64,000 nt of DNA from SHVO01 sp050250575 (GCA_050250575.1 JBFWOJ010000003.1:124001-188000); one strand, 5' to 3'; positions 33,317-42,736 are shown, counted from the first letter of the stretch. Numbers and translations: made by a program. The notes: generated from the sequence alone by a model not told the origin.

Positions 33317-35027
33317 CGTCGAAGCCGGTGCGCGCCAGGAGCGCGTAGAACTCCTTGATCGCCCTTTCCTTCTCGAAGGGCTCGGGAATATCGGCTGTGT
33401 ATTCGGCGATGAAGTCCTTGCGCCGCAGGTAGCTGACAACGGTATCGCGTGCGATCGTCGTGGCACGCCCGATCGTGAGAACGCCGGATGCACAAAAGGT
33501 CACGAGCCGCGTGGCGCGTTCGCGGAACGGCAAACGCGCGTCATCAAGGCGTTGGATGACCCCGGCGGAAATGATGTAGTCGGACACGATCTCATCGAAT
33601 TTGACGGCAATGGGATCGCGCAAGGCCGGGGCGAGCTTGGATTCCAAAACGAGCTTTTGGATTCCCGCCGCCTCTTGGAGACGCGCTTTCTCCGTCCGGG
33701 CCTCGGGAGCGATCTTCTGAACCGAGGAAAGTGTGGCTGCCAGATTGCGGATTTGCGTTTCAATCGCCCCGCGCGATTCAGCGTCGGCATTGGGGTCGAA
33801 CATGGCAAGCAGGAACAGGAACTTCTGCTTGCCCGACGTGAGTTTGTCGCGGACGCCCTCCATGGCCCGTTTAACGCCCCCGGAGCCGCCGAGGTTGCTG
33901 AGCCGCGCCCATCGTTCCGTCAAACCAATGGCCATGTGGCGGCCCCCGACCACGCCGCGGTCGGTGACGGCGCGCTTCAGAATTTCTTCGAAGAAGGCTT
34001 TGTCCGCCGCGGGGTCTTCGCTGTTGGTCAGCCGGACCGGGCTGCCGAGATCGCGCTCGATACGTTCGAACAGAACCGCCTTCGACTTGGGCAGCAGGTC
34101 GGCGGAAAACAAAGTATTCAACAGCGCGAGCAGATCTTCCGCCGCGAATTTCGTCGGCTTGCACTTGCCCTCGACAAGATCGAGCATGCGCATGACGGCA
34201 TCGCCCAGGTGTTTCGAAACCCCGATGACGTCCTTGATGACCGTCTTGGCGACAAAGATATCCGCCATCATTTCGTCGATCATTGCGCGGGCACGTTCAT
34301 CTTTCTGCGTGCTCGCCATGGGCAAGAGATTGGCCATCTTGCCTAGCCAGCCTTGCCAGTTGATCGACGTCCGCACGAAGGCGACGTTGGCCATGTACTG
34401 GCCTTCTTCCTTGTCCGGATACTTGGCGTCGATCCGTTCCAGCAGTTCGTCCAGGGTCGAGCCTTTGAGCTCGGGCAGAGGCTTGCTGTCCGCGTCGCGG
34501 GCGCGCGCGGCGATGCGGTCGACCGCTTCGTAAATGACATCCTTGCGCTTGCGCGCATCCCCCCCGGTGGCGCGGGTGTGAAGGCTCGAGATCTTGTCCA
34601 CCGCCGACGGCACCATGCTGTCCAGGTTCAGCATGCGTTTGAGATTCTTATGACTGTGCAGAATCTCGAGCGGCGTCATCTCGTGCTTTTCGAGATATTT
34701 CGAGAAGAGCCGCGCCATAGTGTTGCGCGCCGCGGTTTGATAATAGTCGGTTACCTGTTCGCAGAGCGGCGCTTCTTCGACGGGCGTGACCGAAAAATCC
34801 TCGTCGTCCTCGACCTCCTTCATCTGTTTGAAGATTTCGGACTCGCGGACGTTGGACTCGGAGAATTTGGTCTCCTTGACGATGCGCACTCCGGCGCATG
34901 TCTTCTGCAGGAGCAGTTCTTGCGCTTTACGACGCGCGCTTTCCTCGCTGGGCAGCACCTCGCTGATGGCCCACCGCCCCTCCCGATATACCTGCACTTC
35001 AAACGAAGCGCGGCCAAGGAATGCCAT
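33306..35027 (-). CDS. Hypothetical 573-aa helical protein
   Basis: No family recognised. A soluble protein without signal peptide. Residues 1 to about 50 (FEVQVYREGRWAISEVLPSE and KTCAGVRIVKE) look like a small beta domain; the rest is mainly helical and charged. Segments of note are LFSKYLEKHEMTPLEILHS, FVRTSINWQGWLGKMANLL and RRKDFIAEYTADIPEPFE near the end. Lengths and charge suggest a cytoplasmic regulatory or scaffold protein, but that is a guess. It is convergent with bufC and not obviously part of an operon. Confidence 0.75.
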   Translation of the reverse strand: MAFLGRASFEVQVYREGRWAISEVLPSEESARRKAQELLLQKTCAGVRIVKETKFSESNVRESEIFKQMKEVEDDEDFSVTPVEEAPLCEQVTDYYQTAARNTMARLFSKYLEKHEMTPLEILHSHKNLKRMLNLDSMVPSAVDKISSLHTRATGGDARKRKDVIYEAVDRIAARARDADSKPLPELKGSTLDELLERIDAKYPDKEEGQYMANVAFVRTSINWQGWLGKMANLLPMASTQKDERARAMIDEMMADIFVAKTVIKDVIGVSKHLGDAVMRMLDLVEGKCKPTKFAAEDLLALLNTLFSADLLPKSKAVLFERIERDLGSPVRLTNSEDPAADKAFFEEILKRAVTDRGVVGGRHMAIGLTERWARLSNLGGSGGVKRAMEGVRDKLTSGKQKFLFLLAMFDPNADAESRGAIETQIRNLAATLSSVQKIAPEARTEKARLQEAAGIQKLVLESKLAPALRDPIAVKFDEIVSDYIISAGVIQRLDDARLPFRERATRLVTFCASGVLTIGRATTIARDTVVSYLRRKDFIAEYTADIPEPFEKERAIKEFYALLARTGFDVRG

Positions 35028-35223
35028 TCTGGTCGTCCCTTGAACCCAAGTCCCGTTCAGGACCGGGCTCCCTAACTCACTAAGTCAGGCCACGAGGTGC
35101 TGCACGCTCGTGCACCCGTTTTTCGTTCGCAGCCTGTCGGCTCGCGGTGCCCCATCCCCACGGACGGTTACCCCTTAAAAAGGGTGTAACAAATTAACAT
35201 CCCGCAAAACGGGTTTTTCGCGG

Positions 35224-36843
35224 TTACCCGAGGCGGATCGCCTTGAATCGCTCCCGCAATTTGGTTTTCAGGATTTTGCCGGTGGGCCCAATCGGTAAAG
35301 CGTCCACGCATTCGAGCGCGTCCGGTAACCACCACTTGGGAAGGCGGGTCGCCAAGAACGCGTTGATTTCGTCCAGCGTCGGGGGCACGCCGCGTGGAAC
35401 GCAGACCAGAAGCGGCCGCTCAAGCCATTTGGCGTGAGGTACGCCGATCACCGCCGCTTGAGCAACCTGAGGGTGTCCGAGCGCCGCATTTTCAAGCATC
35501 GACGAGCTGATCCACTCCCCGCCGGATTTGATGACGTCTTTGGCCCGGTCGGTGATTTCAAGGTAACCGTCCTCGTCAATCGTGCCGATGTCGCCGGTAT
35601 CGAACCAGCCGTCGGCCGTCAGAGGCGAGTGGTCCTCCTTGAAGTAGGAATTGAGGATCCACGGCCCGCGCACCTGGATGTGGCCCTGCGCGGCGCCGTC
35701 GTGCGGCAGCGCCTTGCCGTCCGCATCGGCGATCCGAAGATCAACGCCGAAGACACCAATGCCCTGCTTCAACTTCTGGCGGACCTGCCGGTCGCGCGGC
35801 GCGGCCTTGAACTTCGTTTTCGGCCTATTGACGACGCCGAGCGGCGTCGTCTCGGTCATGCCCCACGCGTGAAAGACCTCGACGCCGAATTCATCCTCGA
35901 ACGCACGGATCATGGATTCCGACACCGCGGCGCCGCCGACAATGACACGGCGCAAGTCCTTCGGCTTACGACGTTGCGCTCTCATCTCGCCGATGAGTCC
36001 TTGCCATACGGTCGGCACGCCCTGTGCGCACGTGACCCTCTCTTCGTCCATGAGAGAAAAGAGCCGCGGTCCATCGAAGGCAGGCCCGCCAAACACAAGC
36101 GGCGCGCCCATGAGAGGCGCCGCATGCGGGATGCCCCACGCATTGACGTGGAACATAGGAACGACCGGCATAAGCACGTCGTCGGCGCTCGCAAGGCCAT
36201 TGGCCGCGACGGCGAACGAGTGGAGGACCAGAGCGCGATGGCTGTAGAGAACTCCCTTCGGCAGGCCGGTCGTGCCGGACGTATAGCAAAGTCCGGCCGC
36301 CGTGGTTTCGTCGAATTCGGGCCAGGGAAAGCCGAGACCCTCGCGCGCGATCAGAGAATCGTAGACCAGCAGATCGCCGAAGCGCCCATCGGCCGGTGCA
36401 TGGGCGTCGTCCGTCAGCACGATCGCGCGCTCGAGCGCGGGAACATGCCCCACCAACGCCGCGGCCTGATCTGCGAAACAGACGTCGAAGAATAAGAGGC
36501 GATCTTCCGCGTGACTGAGAAGGTAGGTCAGTTGATCGGCCGGCAGACGCGGGTTCAAGGTGTGGCACACCGCACCGATCCCAGCCACGGCGAAGTACAG
36601 ATCCAAGTGGCGCCAGGTATTGAGTGCCAACGTAGCGACCCGGTCGCCCGGTTTGATTCCAAGGCGCGTGAGAGCATGTGCCAAACGCTGCACACGCTCG
36701 TAGGTCTCGGCATAATTGGTGCGGTGTACGGGTCCTTCGACACTGCGCGTGACCACGGCCGCGTCGGCGTGATGCCCCGCGGCGTACTTGAGCAGCGGGA
36801 GCACCAGCAGCGGGCGGTCCATCATCTGGCCGACAAGGCCCAT
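35224..36843 (-). CDS. Long- or medium-chain fatty acid-CoA ligase
   Basis: A 539-aa ANL-superfamily enzyme. ATP-loop YTSGTTGLPKGV (about 189-200), VPMFHVNAWG, GWFDTGDIGTIDEDGYLEI and the C-terminal lysine in PIGPTGKILK are all present. It activates a carboxylic acid, most likely a fatty acid, to acyl-CoA. The family also contains ligases for other acids, so chain length is open. It is a single gene, divergent from the TonB-C lipoprotein gene. Confidence 0.86.
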   Translation of the reverse strand: MGLVGQMMDRPLLVLPLLKYAAGHHADAAVVTRSVEGPVHRTNYAETYERVQRLAHALTRLGIKPGDRVATLALNTWRHLDLYFAVAGIGAVCHTLNPRLPADQLTYLLSHAEDRLLFFDVCFADQAAALVGHVPALERAIVLTDDAHAPADGRFGDLLVYDSLIAREGLGFPWPEFDETTAAGLCYTSGTTGLPKGVLYSHRALVLHSFAVAANGLASADDVLMPVVPMFHVNAWGIPHAAPLMGAPLVFGGPAFDGPRLFSLMDEERVTCAQGVPTVWQGLIGEMRAQRRKPKDLRRVIVGGAAVSESMIRAFEDEFGVEVFHAWGMTETTPLGVVNRPKTKFKAAPRDRQVRQKLKQGIGVFGVDLRIADADGKALPHDGAAQGHIQVRGPWILNSYFKEDHSPLTADGWFDTGDIGTIDEDGYLEITDRAKDVIKSGGEWISSSMLENAALGHPQVAQAAVIGVPHAKWLERPLLVCVPRGVPPTLDEINAFLATRLPKWWLPDALECVDALPIGPTGKILKTKLRERFKAIRLG

Positions 36844-36953
36844 TCAATCCCCCGGTTCCGAAGTGCGAACTGAGTGTGACAAATTAACCAAAAATACGGA
36901 ACTCGCGAGCGACAATACGGGGTTACAACCCTCACGATTGAGGTGCAGGTAAA

Positions 36954-37685
36954 GTGAGTGCCACCCTTTCCCTCCGATTTTGTAACAGCGCGCGCGCCCT
37001 TGCGGCTGTCCTCGCGTTGAGCCTTGGCGCGTGTGAGGACGGAAAGCGCGAGGTTAAGGACCTAAAAGGCCAGGTCCAACAGGCGTATGGATCGAAGAAT
37101 TTTAAGAAGGGTCTCGAGCTTTCGCAGCAGGGGCTGACCATTGCGCGTAGCTCGTTAGGCGACAAGGACCCGGACACGCTCTATTTCGTGCAGGCGATTA
37201 GCGAGAACACGCTGGCCGCGGGTAACATGCGCGGAGCCATCGCGGCGCTGAAGCAGGAGATTGCGATGCGTTCTGCAGCAGGGCAGGACGAAAAGCGCCT
37301 GCAGCAGCGCCGGACGCTGCTGATCAAAGTCGCCGAGGAAAATGGCGACAAGCTGACGGCCGCTGAGCAGGCCGTTGAAGTTGCGCGCGGTATCGAGATG
37401 GGCCGCGGGAAGGATCCGCAACCCGTGTACCGCGCGCCGACCGCCTATCCACCCGAGCTTTACCAGCAAAAAGTCGAGGGCGATGTCGACATCGCCTACA
37501 GCCTCGACCCCACAGGCGCGATTGTCGATGCCCGCGTCGTCACCTCGACGCCTGCGCGTGTTTTCGACCAAGTGGCGATCGACAGCTTCAAGAAGTGGCG
37601 CTTCACGCCGATGTTGGATTCGAAGGGTCAGCCGATCTCCGGCTCCGGCTTCAAGTTCACGCTCGCGTTCCGGCTCGGCCGCTAG
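36954..37685 (+). CDS. Lipoprotein with TPR-like region and TonB C-terminal domain
   Basis: A 243-aa protein starting at GTG after AGGT. Lipobox LGAC gives Cys27. Residues about 30-140 are helical and TPR-like (AYGSKNFKKGLELSQQGL, AISENTLAAGNMRGAIAAL). Residues about 160-243 are a TonB C-terminal domain (AYPPELYQQKVEGDVDIAYS, VVTSTPARVFDQVAIDSFKKW). Usual TonB proteins have a membrane helix instead of a lipid anchor and span the periplasm with a Pro-rich linker, so this one probably is not an ordinary energy transducer. No exbB or exbD nearby. Confidence 0.75.
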   Translation: MSATLSLRFCNSARALAAVLALSLGACEDGKREVKDLKGQVQQAYGSKNFKKGLELSQQGLTIARSSLGDKDPDTLYFVQAISENTLAAGNMRGAIAALKQEIAMRSAAGQDEKRLQQRRTLLIKVAEENGDKLTAAEQAVEVARGIEMGRGKDPQPVYRAPTAYPPELYQQKVEGDVDIAYSLDPTGAIVDARVVTSTPARVFDQVAIDSFKKWRFTPMLDSKGQPISGSGFKFTLAFRLGR

Positions 37686-37691
37686 ACGTCG

Positions 37692-37997
37692 TTAGCGTGC
37701 CTGCGTCAGGCACGTCGTCGCGATCCCCATGACTTTTTCCATGATGGCCGGCGGCGGCTGTGTCGCGCTGCTCACAGCCTTGTCGTAGATTTCCATCTCC
37801 TGCCGCGTGAGCCGCTTCTGGGTCTCCGCGACAAGGCACGCGCACAATTTGTATTGATCGCCGGAGATGCCGGCGCCGCTTTGGGCGAGAAAACCCGTGC
37901 AGATCTCCTTGAGCGGATCTCCCGAAGCGGGCGGCGTCTGCGCGAGGCAGGCCGAACTCACGGTCAGCGCGGCGCCGATCAAAAAGCTTTTGAACAT
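37692..37997 (-). CDS. Small secreted cysteine-containing protein
   Basis: A 101-aa exported protein with a signal peptide (MFKSFLIGAALTVSSACLAQ). The mature part has Cys residues in KEICTGFL, YKLCACLV and ATTCLTQ, which may form disulphides or bind a ligand, and a helical middle QKRLTRQEMEIYDKAV. A G-run precedes the ATG at 37997. It is convergent with the TonB-C gene, 6 bases apart. Function unknown. Confidence 0.6.
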   Translation of the reverse strand: MFKSFLIGAALTVSSACLAQTPPASGDPLKEICTGFLAQSGAGISGDQYKLCACLVAETQKRLTRQEMEIYDKAVSSATQPPPAIMEKVMGIATTCLTQAR

Positions 37998-38049
37998 GCA
38001 GTCCCCCCTGCCTCGAGACCGCAAGCCTAATCAGGACTGAAGAAGGTTG

Positions 38050-38511
38050 CTAGGCGGCTTGGGCCTCGGACTGCGTCAGCACCATGTAAAGCCCATCGGC
38101 GGTCTCGGCGCCGCGCAGCTTTTCGCACATCTTTGAATCCCGAAGCAGACGAGATACCCGCGCCAGAGCCTTCAAGTGATCGGCTCCGGCCCCTTCGGGC
38201 GCAAGCAGAAGGAAAATCAGATCGACCGGCTGCTCGTCGATGGAATCGAACTCCACCGGACGGTCGAGACGTGCAAACACGCCATAAAGGCGCTTGAAGT
38301 CGGAGAGTTTCCCGTGCGGGATAGCAATGCCGCTCCCCACGCCGGTGGAGCCAAGCCGCTCGCGCTCAAGCAAAGTCTCGAAAATTTTGCGGTCGTTGAC
38401 GCCGGTGATACGGGAGGCGTGCCGGGCGAGTTCTTGAAGGAGCTGTTTCTTATTCGCAGCCTTTAAATCCGACACGACGGCTTCAGGCTGTAGCAAATCT
38501 CTAATTTCCAT
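38050..38511 (-). CDS. ptsN: Nitrogen-related PTS enzyme IIA
   Basis: A 153-aa EIIA-Ntr protein. His66 in GIAIPHGK is the site phosphorylated by NPr. The core sequence matches the family throughout (ERERLGSTGVG, PVEFDSIDEQPVDLIFLLLAP, DHLKALARVSRLLR). It takes part in the PTS-Ntr relay that senses nitrogen status. It lies downstream of rpoN as in other alphaproteobacteria, but a 325-base stretch separates them and no hpf (ribosome hibernation factor) gene is found between them. Confidence 0.93.
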   Translation of the reverse strand: MEIRDLLQPEAVVSDLKAANKKQLLQELARHASRITGVNDRKIFETLLERERLGSTGVGSGIAIPHGKLSDFKRLYGVFARLDRPVEFDSIDEQPVDLIFLLLAPEGAGADHLKALARVSRLLRDSKMCEKLRGAETADGLYMVLTQSEAQAA

Positions 38512-38836
38512 AACACGCCTTTACATCACGCCTGGGGACCGGCGATCGGACCGGTCACATGGAGTGGAAGTTCAAACGAATAAAATCGCCATATGACGGG
38601 ACGAACGGATTTGCCCTAGTTTTGTTCTTGGTCTTTCTTGTCGCCTGGTCGCATCCACAATCGGCACGTCACTCCCCCTGAATGACTCATGCCGGGCTGC
38701 GAAACCGTTTGGACCTTGCGCATATGAGTGGCGCGGCCACCGGCCAACCCCCCGGGCGGCCCCAAAAAAAGTCGCGGAAGATATGCGCTGCGTCCGCGAC
38801 AAGTCAAGAATTGACAGCCTTAAATTCGGTCAATGG
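38512..38836. other. Intergenic stretch between rpoN and ptsN, no gene
   Basis: 325 bases where hpf/raiA often sits in other alphaproteobacteria. I see no open frame resembling HPF on either strand. A small inverted repeat GACCGG (38537-38542) with CCGGTC (38551-38556) lies just upstream of ptsN. A GC-rich segment near 38740-38765 is followed by a run of seven A's. No clear regulatory site is recognised. Confidence 0.5.
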
Positions 38837-40339
38837 TTAACGCAGGGAAATGCCCAGAGATTTGTCTCGCCGGCGTTGCACGGACGAGGGAATATTGAGT
38901 GAATCCCGGTACTTGGCCACCGTGCGACGCGCGACTTCGATCCCGTCCGCCCGCAGGATATCCACGATGCGGTCATCCGAAAGGATGTCGGCGGCGGTCT
39001 CGCCGTCGATCAGAAGTTTGATGCGGTGGCGCACAGCCTCGGCCGAGTGAGCTTCCGCACCGCTCGCGGACGGCAGGCTCTGGGTGAAGAAGTATTTCAA
39101 CTCAAAGATGCCGCGCGGGGTCGACATATATTTATTGGTTGTCACGCGACTGACAGTGCTTTCGTGCATCTCGATGACGTCGGCCACATCACGCAGGATC
39201 AGCGGCCGCAAGTGCGTCACGCCGCGGCGAAAAAACTCCTCCTGCTGGGCGACCAGTTCCGTGGCCACCTTCAGGATTGTTTCCGCCCGCTGGTGAAGAG
39301 CCTTTACCAGCCAATTGGCCGACTGGAGTTTTTCGGCAAGAAACGCTTTGTCCGCCTTGCTCGCCGTCGAACGGCTGACGTCCGCCATGTATTTCCGGTT
39401 CACGAGAACGCGCGGCAAAGTGTCGGCGTTCAGCTCCACCCTCCAGCCACCATCGGGTCGCGCCGACATGATCACGTCGGGGATCACGGCATCGTTCATC
39501 GGCCGGTCGAAACGCAGCGCCGGTTTCGGATCCAGCGCACGCACTTCGGCGATCATTTCCTGCAGGTCTTCAAGTGAGACCCCGCAGACGTCGCGCAGTT
39601 TTTTGAGATCCCGCGCCGCCAGAAGCTCGAGGTTTTCGACGAACGCGGCCATGGCGGGGTCGAAGCGATTTCGATCTTCCAGCTGGAGCTTGAGGCATTC
39701 CTTCAGGTCGCGGGCAAAAATCCCCGTCGGATCGAAGCGCTGCAGGACCTGAAGGATCTTTTCCACCCGGCCAAGGTCCGCTCCCAGTTGAGCGGCGGCG
39801 TCCGTCAACGCGGTGCGCAGATAACCGCTCTCATCAAGCTGATCGATCAGATAGAGGCCGATGAAGCGATCTTGCGGGTCGCCGAATGCAAGATTGAGCT
39901 GCTGCACGAGGTGGCTGCGCAAGTCCGGCACGTCTGCGACCATGCCTTCGAAATCCGGATGTTCGCCGTCGCCTCCGCCGGCGCCCCAGGTTTCGGCGTT
40001 GGCAGTGTCGATAAGGGGCCGAGCATCGTCGCCGAGGCTGGGTTCGTTGTCTTCGACCGAAGCCTCGATATCGAGCGGCGCCTCGTTCTGCCCGTCGACG
40101 GAATCCACGACCGAGAGGCCCTCTTCGCTCCGGTCGTCGGCATTGCCTGCGCTCTCGGTCAGCGCGCCGGGCTCCACGCCGTCGTCGGTCTCGAGCAGCG
40201 GATTGGATTCGAGTTCCTGTTCGACGTACTCGTTCAGCTCAAGCGCCGAAAGCTGCAGCAGCTTAATCGCCTGCTGTAGCTGGGGCGTGATAACGAGACT
40301 TTGGGTCTGCCTGAGATCTAGTCGCGGCGAAAGCGCCAT
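38837..40339 (-). CDS. rpoN: RNA polymerase sigma-54 factor
   Basis: A 500-aa RpoN. The N-terminal Q-rich activator-interacting region is RQTQSLVITPQLQQAIKLLQ; the core-binding domain lies in the middle; the helix-turn-helix is near 380 (DVADVIEMHESTVSRVT), and the C-terminal RpoN box is ARRTVAKYRDSLNIPSS. It directs transcription from -24/-12 promoters with an enhancer-binding protein. AGGTGA precedes the start. lptB ends 20 bases upstream, so it is likely in the same operon. Confidence 0.96.
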   Translation of the reverse strand: MALSPRLDLRQTQSLVITPQLQQAIKLLQLSALELNEYVEQELESNPLLETDDGVEPGALTESAGNADDRSEEGLSVVDSVDGQNEAPLDIEASVEDNEPSLGDDARPLIDTANAETWGAGGGDGEHPDFEGMVADVPDLRSHLVQQLNLAFGDPQDRFIGLYLIDQLDESGYLRTALTDAAAQLGADLGRVEKILQVLQRFDPTGIFARDLKECLKLQLEDRNRFDPAMAAFVENLELLAARDLKKLRDVCGVSLEDLQEMIAEVRALDPKPALRFDRPMNDAVIPDVIMSARPDGGWRVELNADTLPRVLVNRKYMADVSRSTASKADKAFLAEKLQSANWLVKALHQRAETILKVATELVAQQEEFFRRGVTHLRPLILRDVADVIEMHESTVSRVTTNKYMSTPRGIFELKYFFTQSLPSASGAEAHSAEAVRHRIKLLIDGETAADILSDDRIVDILRADGIEVARRTVAKYRDSLNIPSSVQRRRDKSLGISLR

Positions 40340-40359
40340 GTGCTTCGTATCACCTCGCC

Positions 40360-41142
40360 TTACAAACTGAAACGCTCTCCCAGGTAGACGCGTCGCACTC
40401 CTTCGTGGGCGACGATCTCGGACGGTCGGCCTTCCATCAACACAGTGCCTTCGTGAAGGATGTAGGCGCGATCGATGATGTCGAGCGTCTCCCGCACATT
40501 GTGATCGGTGATCAGCACACCAAGCCCGCGGTCCTTGAGATGGGACACCATCTCGCGAATTTCGCCGACGGCAATCGGGTCGATGCCCGCGAGCGGTTCG
40601 TCGAGGAGGATGAAGCTGGGCCGCGACGCCAGCGCGCGCGCAATCTCGCAGCGGCGGCGCTCGCCGCCTGAAAGCGCCAGCGCCGGGCTGCGCCGCAAGT
40701 GCTCGATCGAAAACTCTCGCAGCAATGAATCGACCAGGCTTTCTTGGGCGGCCTTGTCGCGTTCAACCACTTCAGCGACGGCGCGGATATTTCCTTCGAC
40801 CGTCATACCGCGAAAGATCGACGCCTCCTGCGGCAGATAGCCGATGCCGAGACGCGCACGCCGATACATCGGCAGCGGCGTGATGTCCTGCCCATCGAGA
40901 TAGATGCGGCCCTTGTCGGGCGTGATCAGTCCGGTAACGCAATAGAACGACGTCGTCTTTCCGGCACCGTTGGGGCCGAGCAGCCCGACGGCTTCACCGC
41001 GCTGTACCCCAAGATTGACATCGCGGAGTACGGGACGACTCTTGAACGTCTTGGCAAGCCCGCGCACGGCAAGGCCTTCCGCGGGAATGCCGGTGTCGGA
41101 GATCGATTGGGTGATTCGCGCAGGCGCCGAGTCAGGCGTCAT
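40360..41142 (-). CDS. lptB: LPS export ABC ATPase
   Basis: A 260-aa ATPase. Walker A GPNGAGKTT, Q-loop LPQEASIFRGMTVEGN, signature LSGGERRRCEIAR and Walker B FILLDEP are all present in the order and with the sequence of LptB. It energises LPS extraction together with LptF/LptG. The start overlaps the lptA stop as ATGA. Length is near the family norm with about 18 extra N-terminal residues (TPDSAPARITQSISDTG). Confidence 0.95.
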   Translation of the reverse strand: MTPDSAPARITQSISDTGIPAEGLAVRGLAKTFKSRPVLRDVNLGVQRGEAVGLLGPNGAGKTTSFYCVTGLITPDKGRIYLDGQDITPLPMYRRARLGIGYLPQEASIFRGMTVEGNIRAVAEVVERDKAAQESLVDSLLREFSIEHLRRSPALALSGGERRRCEIARALASRPSFILLDEPLAGIDPIAVGEIREMVSHLKDRGLGVLITDHNVRETLDIIDRAYILHEGTVLMEGRPSEIVAHEGVRRVYLGERFSL

Positions 41143-42029
41143 GGTTTGGCTTTCGCCGGAACGGGGTCCGGTTTCGAGCTGGGGGCGATTAGCGCTCGCA
41201 CCCGTTCATTTTCTCGTGTTCCGGTCATCCCGCCCTGCCTTGTGCTGAACACCTGACTGCGTCCGCCTCGCAAATTCACGACCGCGTACTCGCCGGCCAG
41301 GATGTTGTTGTTTTGCGTCATACGAACCGCGCCGTCGAGCGTGACGATGCCGGTGTCGACGTTGTAGGTCGCGCGCTGTCCACGCACGGTTTCCTGAGGC
41401 GTCTCGACGCGCACATTGCCGAAGCCCTGGATGTAACTGATATCGCCGCGGCCGCGCGCCGCGGCGGACACCGCCGTGGGTTTCTCGGGCGCCGCGCCCT
41501 CGCGGAAGAAAGCCACGAGCTTGTCGGCATACACGCGGCGCTTTTCACGATCCTCGGCAAAGGCGTCTCCATCGGCGACCGCTACACGCTCATTCGCCCA
41601 ATACTGAAGAGCCTTGCGGGCGGTAACGGTTCCATCGGCGTTGGTGAGCCGGACCTGGTCGCCTTCAAGCACCAGCACACCTTTGTCGAAATCGTAGACC
41701 GCGGACGCCCCGGTCGCGGTCTCGTCGGTCGAGCGCATCGTCACGTTGCCGGCCGCGAAGACCCGATACACTTCGTTGCTGCCATCTGGATTGGTGCGGT
41801 ACTGGGCGATCAACTCGTCGCCGACGATGCTGACCTCGCCCTGTGCGGCGCGCGCGTTGCCACGCGCGATCACACGCTTGGTATCTTGCTGGACTTCGAT
41901 GCCGCTTTCGGCGTCGACGACGATAGGCTGATCCGAATTCTTAGGCTGGAATGTGAGCGACTGTGCCCAGGCGGGCACGGCGCTCCCGGCCACGAGAAGA
42001 AAGGCCGCTACGAGGGCGCGCGCGTTCAC
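41139..42029 (-). CDS. lptA: Periplasmic LPS-bridging protein
   Basis: A 296-aa protein with a signal peptide (residues 1-22, ending PAWA) and an OstA/LptA beta-jellyroll spanning about 30-245 (EVQQDTKRVIARGNARAAQG and FGNVRVETPQETVRGQRATY). It forms the bridge carrying LPS across the periplasm. It is longer than the E. coli protein, with a linker and a Lys/Pro-rich end, as in many alphaproteobacteria. ATGA overlaps with both lptC and lptB. Confidence 0.9.
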   Translation of the reverse strand: MNARALVAAFLLVAGSAVPAWAQSLTFQPKNSDQPIVVDAESGIEVQQDTKRVIARGNARAAQGEVSIVGDELIAQYRTNPDGSNEVYRVFAAGNVTMRSTDETATGASAVYDFDKGVLVLEGDQVRLTNADGTVTARKALQYWANERVAVADGDAFAEDREKRRVYADKLVAFFREGAAPEKPTAVSAAARGRGDISYIQGFGNVRVETPQETVRGQRATYNVDTGIVTLDGAVRMTQNNNILAGEYAVVNLRGGRSQVFSTRQGGMTGTRENERVRALIAPSSKPDPVPAKAKP

Positions 42030-42736
42030 GGCTTGCCCCCTTGCGGCTTGGCGGCGCCGGTCGTGGAGTTATCCGTCTGAGCCGTCGCCTTGGAATTCAA
42101 CACCAGCCGCGACTTTCCGTTGAAATGAACCGTGCGACCGCGGTCGGTCAGATCGAACCCGCCTTGGGCTTCCATGGTGCCGAGCGGCCCTTCCCCGGTC
42201 ACGGGCTCCTTCCCGCTGGCGCTGCCCTCGTCGAGGTTGACGAGCGCGGACGCGGTTCGGAAGCGGTAGCCGTTTTCCTCGCCGACGTCGACGTCGCCTG
42301 AAAGATCGAGTTTCTGCTCGCCGCGGTTATAGACCCCTGCATTAGCCTTCGCCGAGAGAAACTTGCCGTCGTTGAGGCTGATCTCGGCGGACGGTGCGTT
42401 AAGTTCGATCGTGTCCTGGTTTGTAGGGTTCTGTTTCACCCCATTCGCGACGACGGAATAGGGCTGGCCTTCATCGTCCGTTCCGAAATAGCGCGCATTC
42501 GTCATGGTCAGGCTTTCGCCGCCGCCGGCGTCGCTGATTTCGGTGTCGATGCGGTAGCGATCCTCGTCGCGACGGATTTGCGGCAGGAGAACGACCAACA
42601 AAAGCAGAAATCCCGCTGCCGCCGGCAGCGCGATCTTCATCATCGCAACGAAGCGGCTGTATTGCTCGACTGACCGAGCGACGGAGGTTTGCCGCGGCGT
42701 CCAGGTGGCGAAACGTTCCGGCTCGTGGTTACTCAT
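42026..42736 (-). CDS. lptC: LPS export system protein LptC
   Basis: A 236-aa bitopic protein: a cytoplasmic N-terminus, one helix (about 34-51, ALPAAAGFLLLLVVLLP) and a periplasmic LptC jellyroll (about 55-210). It connects LptFG to LptA. ATGA overlap with kdsD upstream fixes the start at 42736. Confidence 0.88.
   Translation of the reverse strand: MSNHEPERFATWTPRQTSVARSVEQYSRFVAMMKIALPAAAGFLLLLVVLLPQIRRDEDRYRIDTEISDAGGGESLTMTNARYFGTDDEGQPYSVVANGVKQNPTNQDTIELNAPSAEISLNDGKFLSAKANAGVYNRGEQKLDLSGDVDVGEENGYRFRTASALVNLDEGSASGKEPVTGEGPLGTMEAQGGFDLTDRGRTVHFNGKSRLVLNSKATAQTDNSTTGAAKPQGGKP

Noticed and set aside
38572..38802. 76-codon minus-strand frame between rpoN and ptsN as a possible hpf
   Set aside because: The translation bears no resemblance to HPF/RaiA and has low-complexity basic content.
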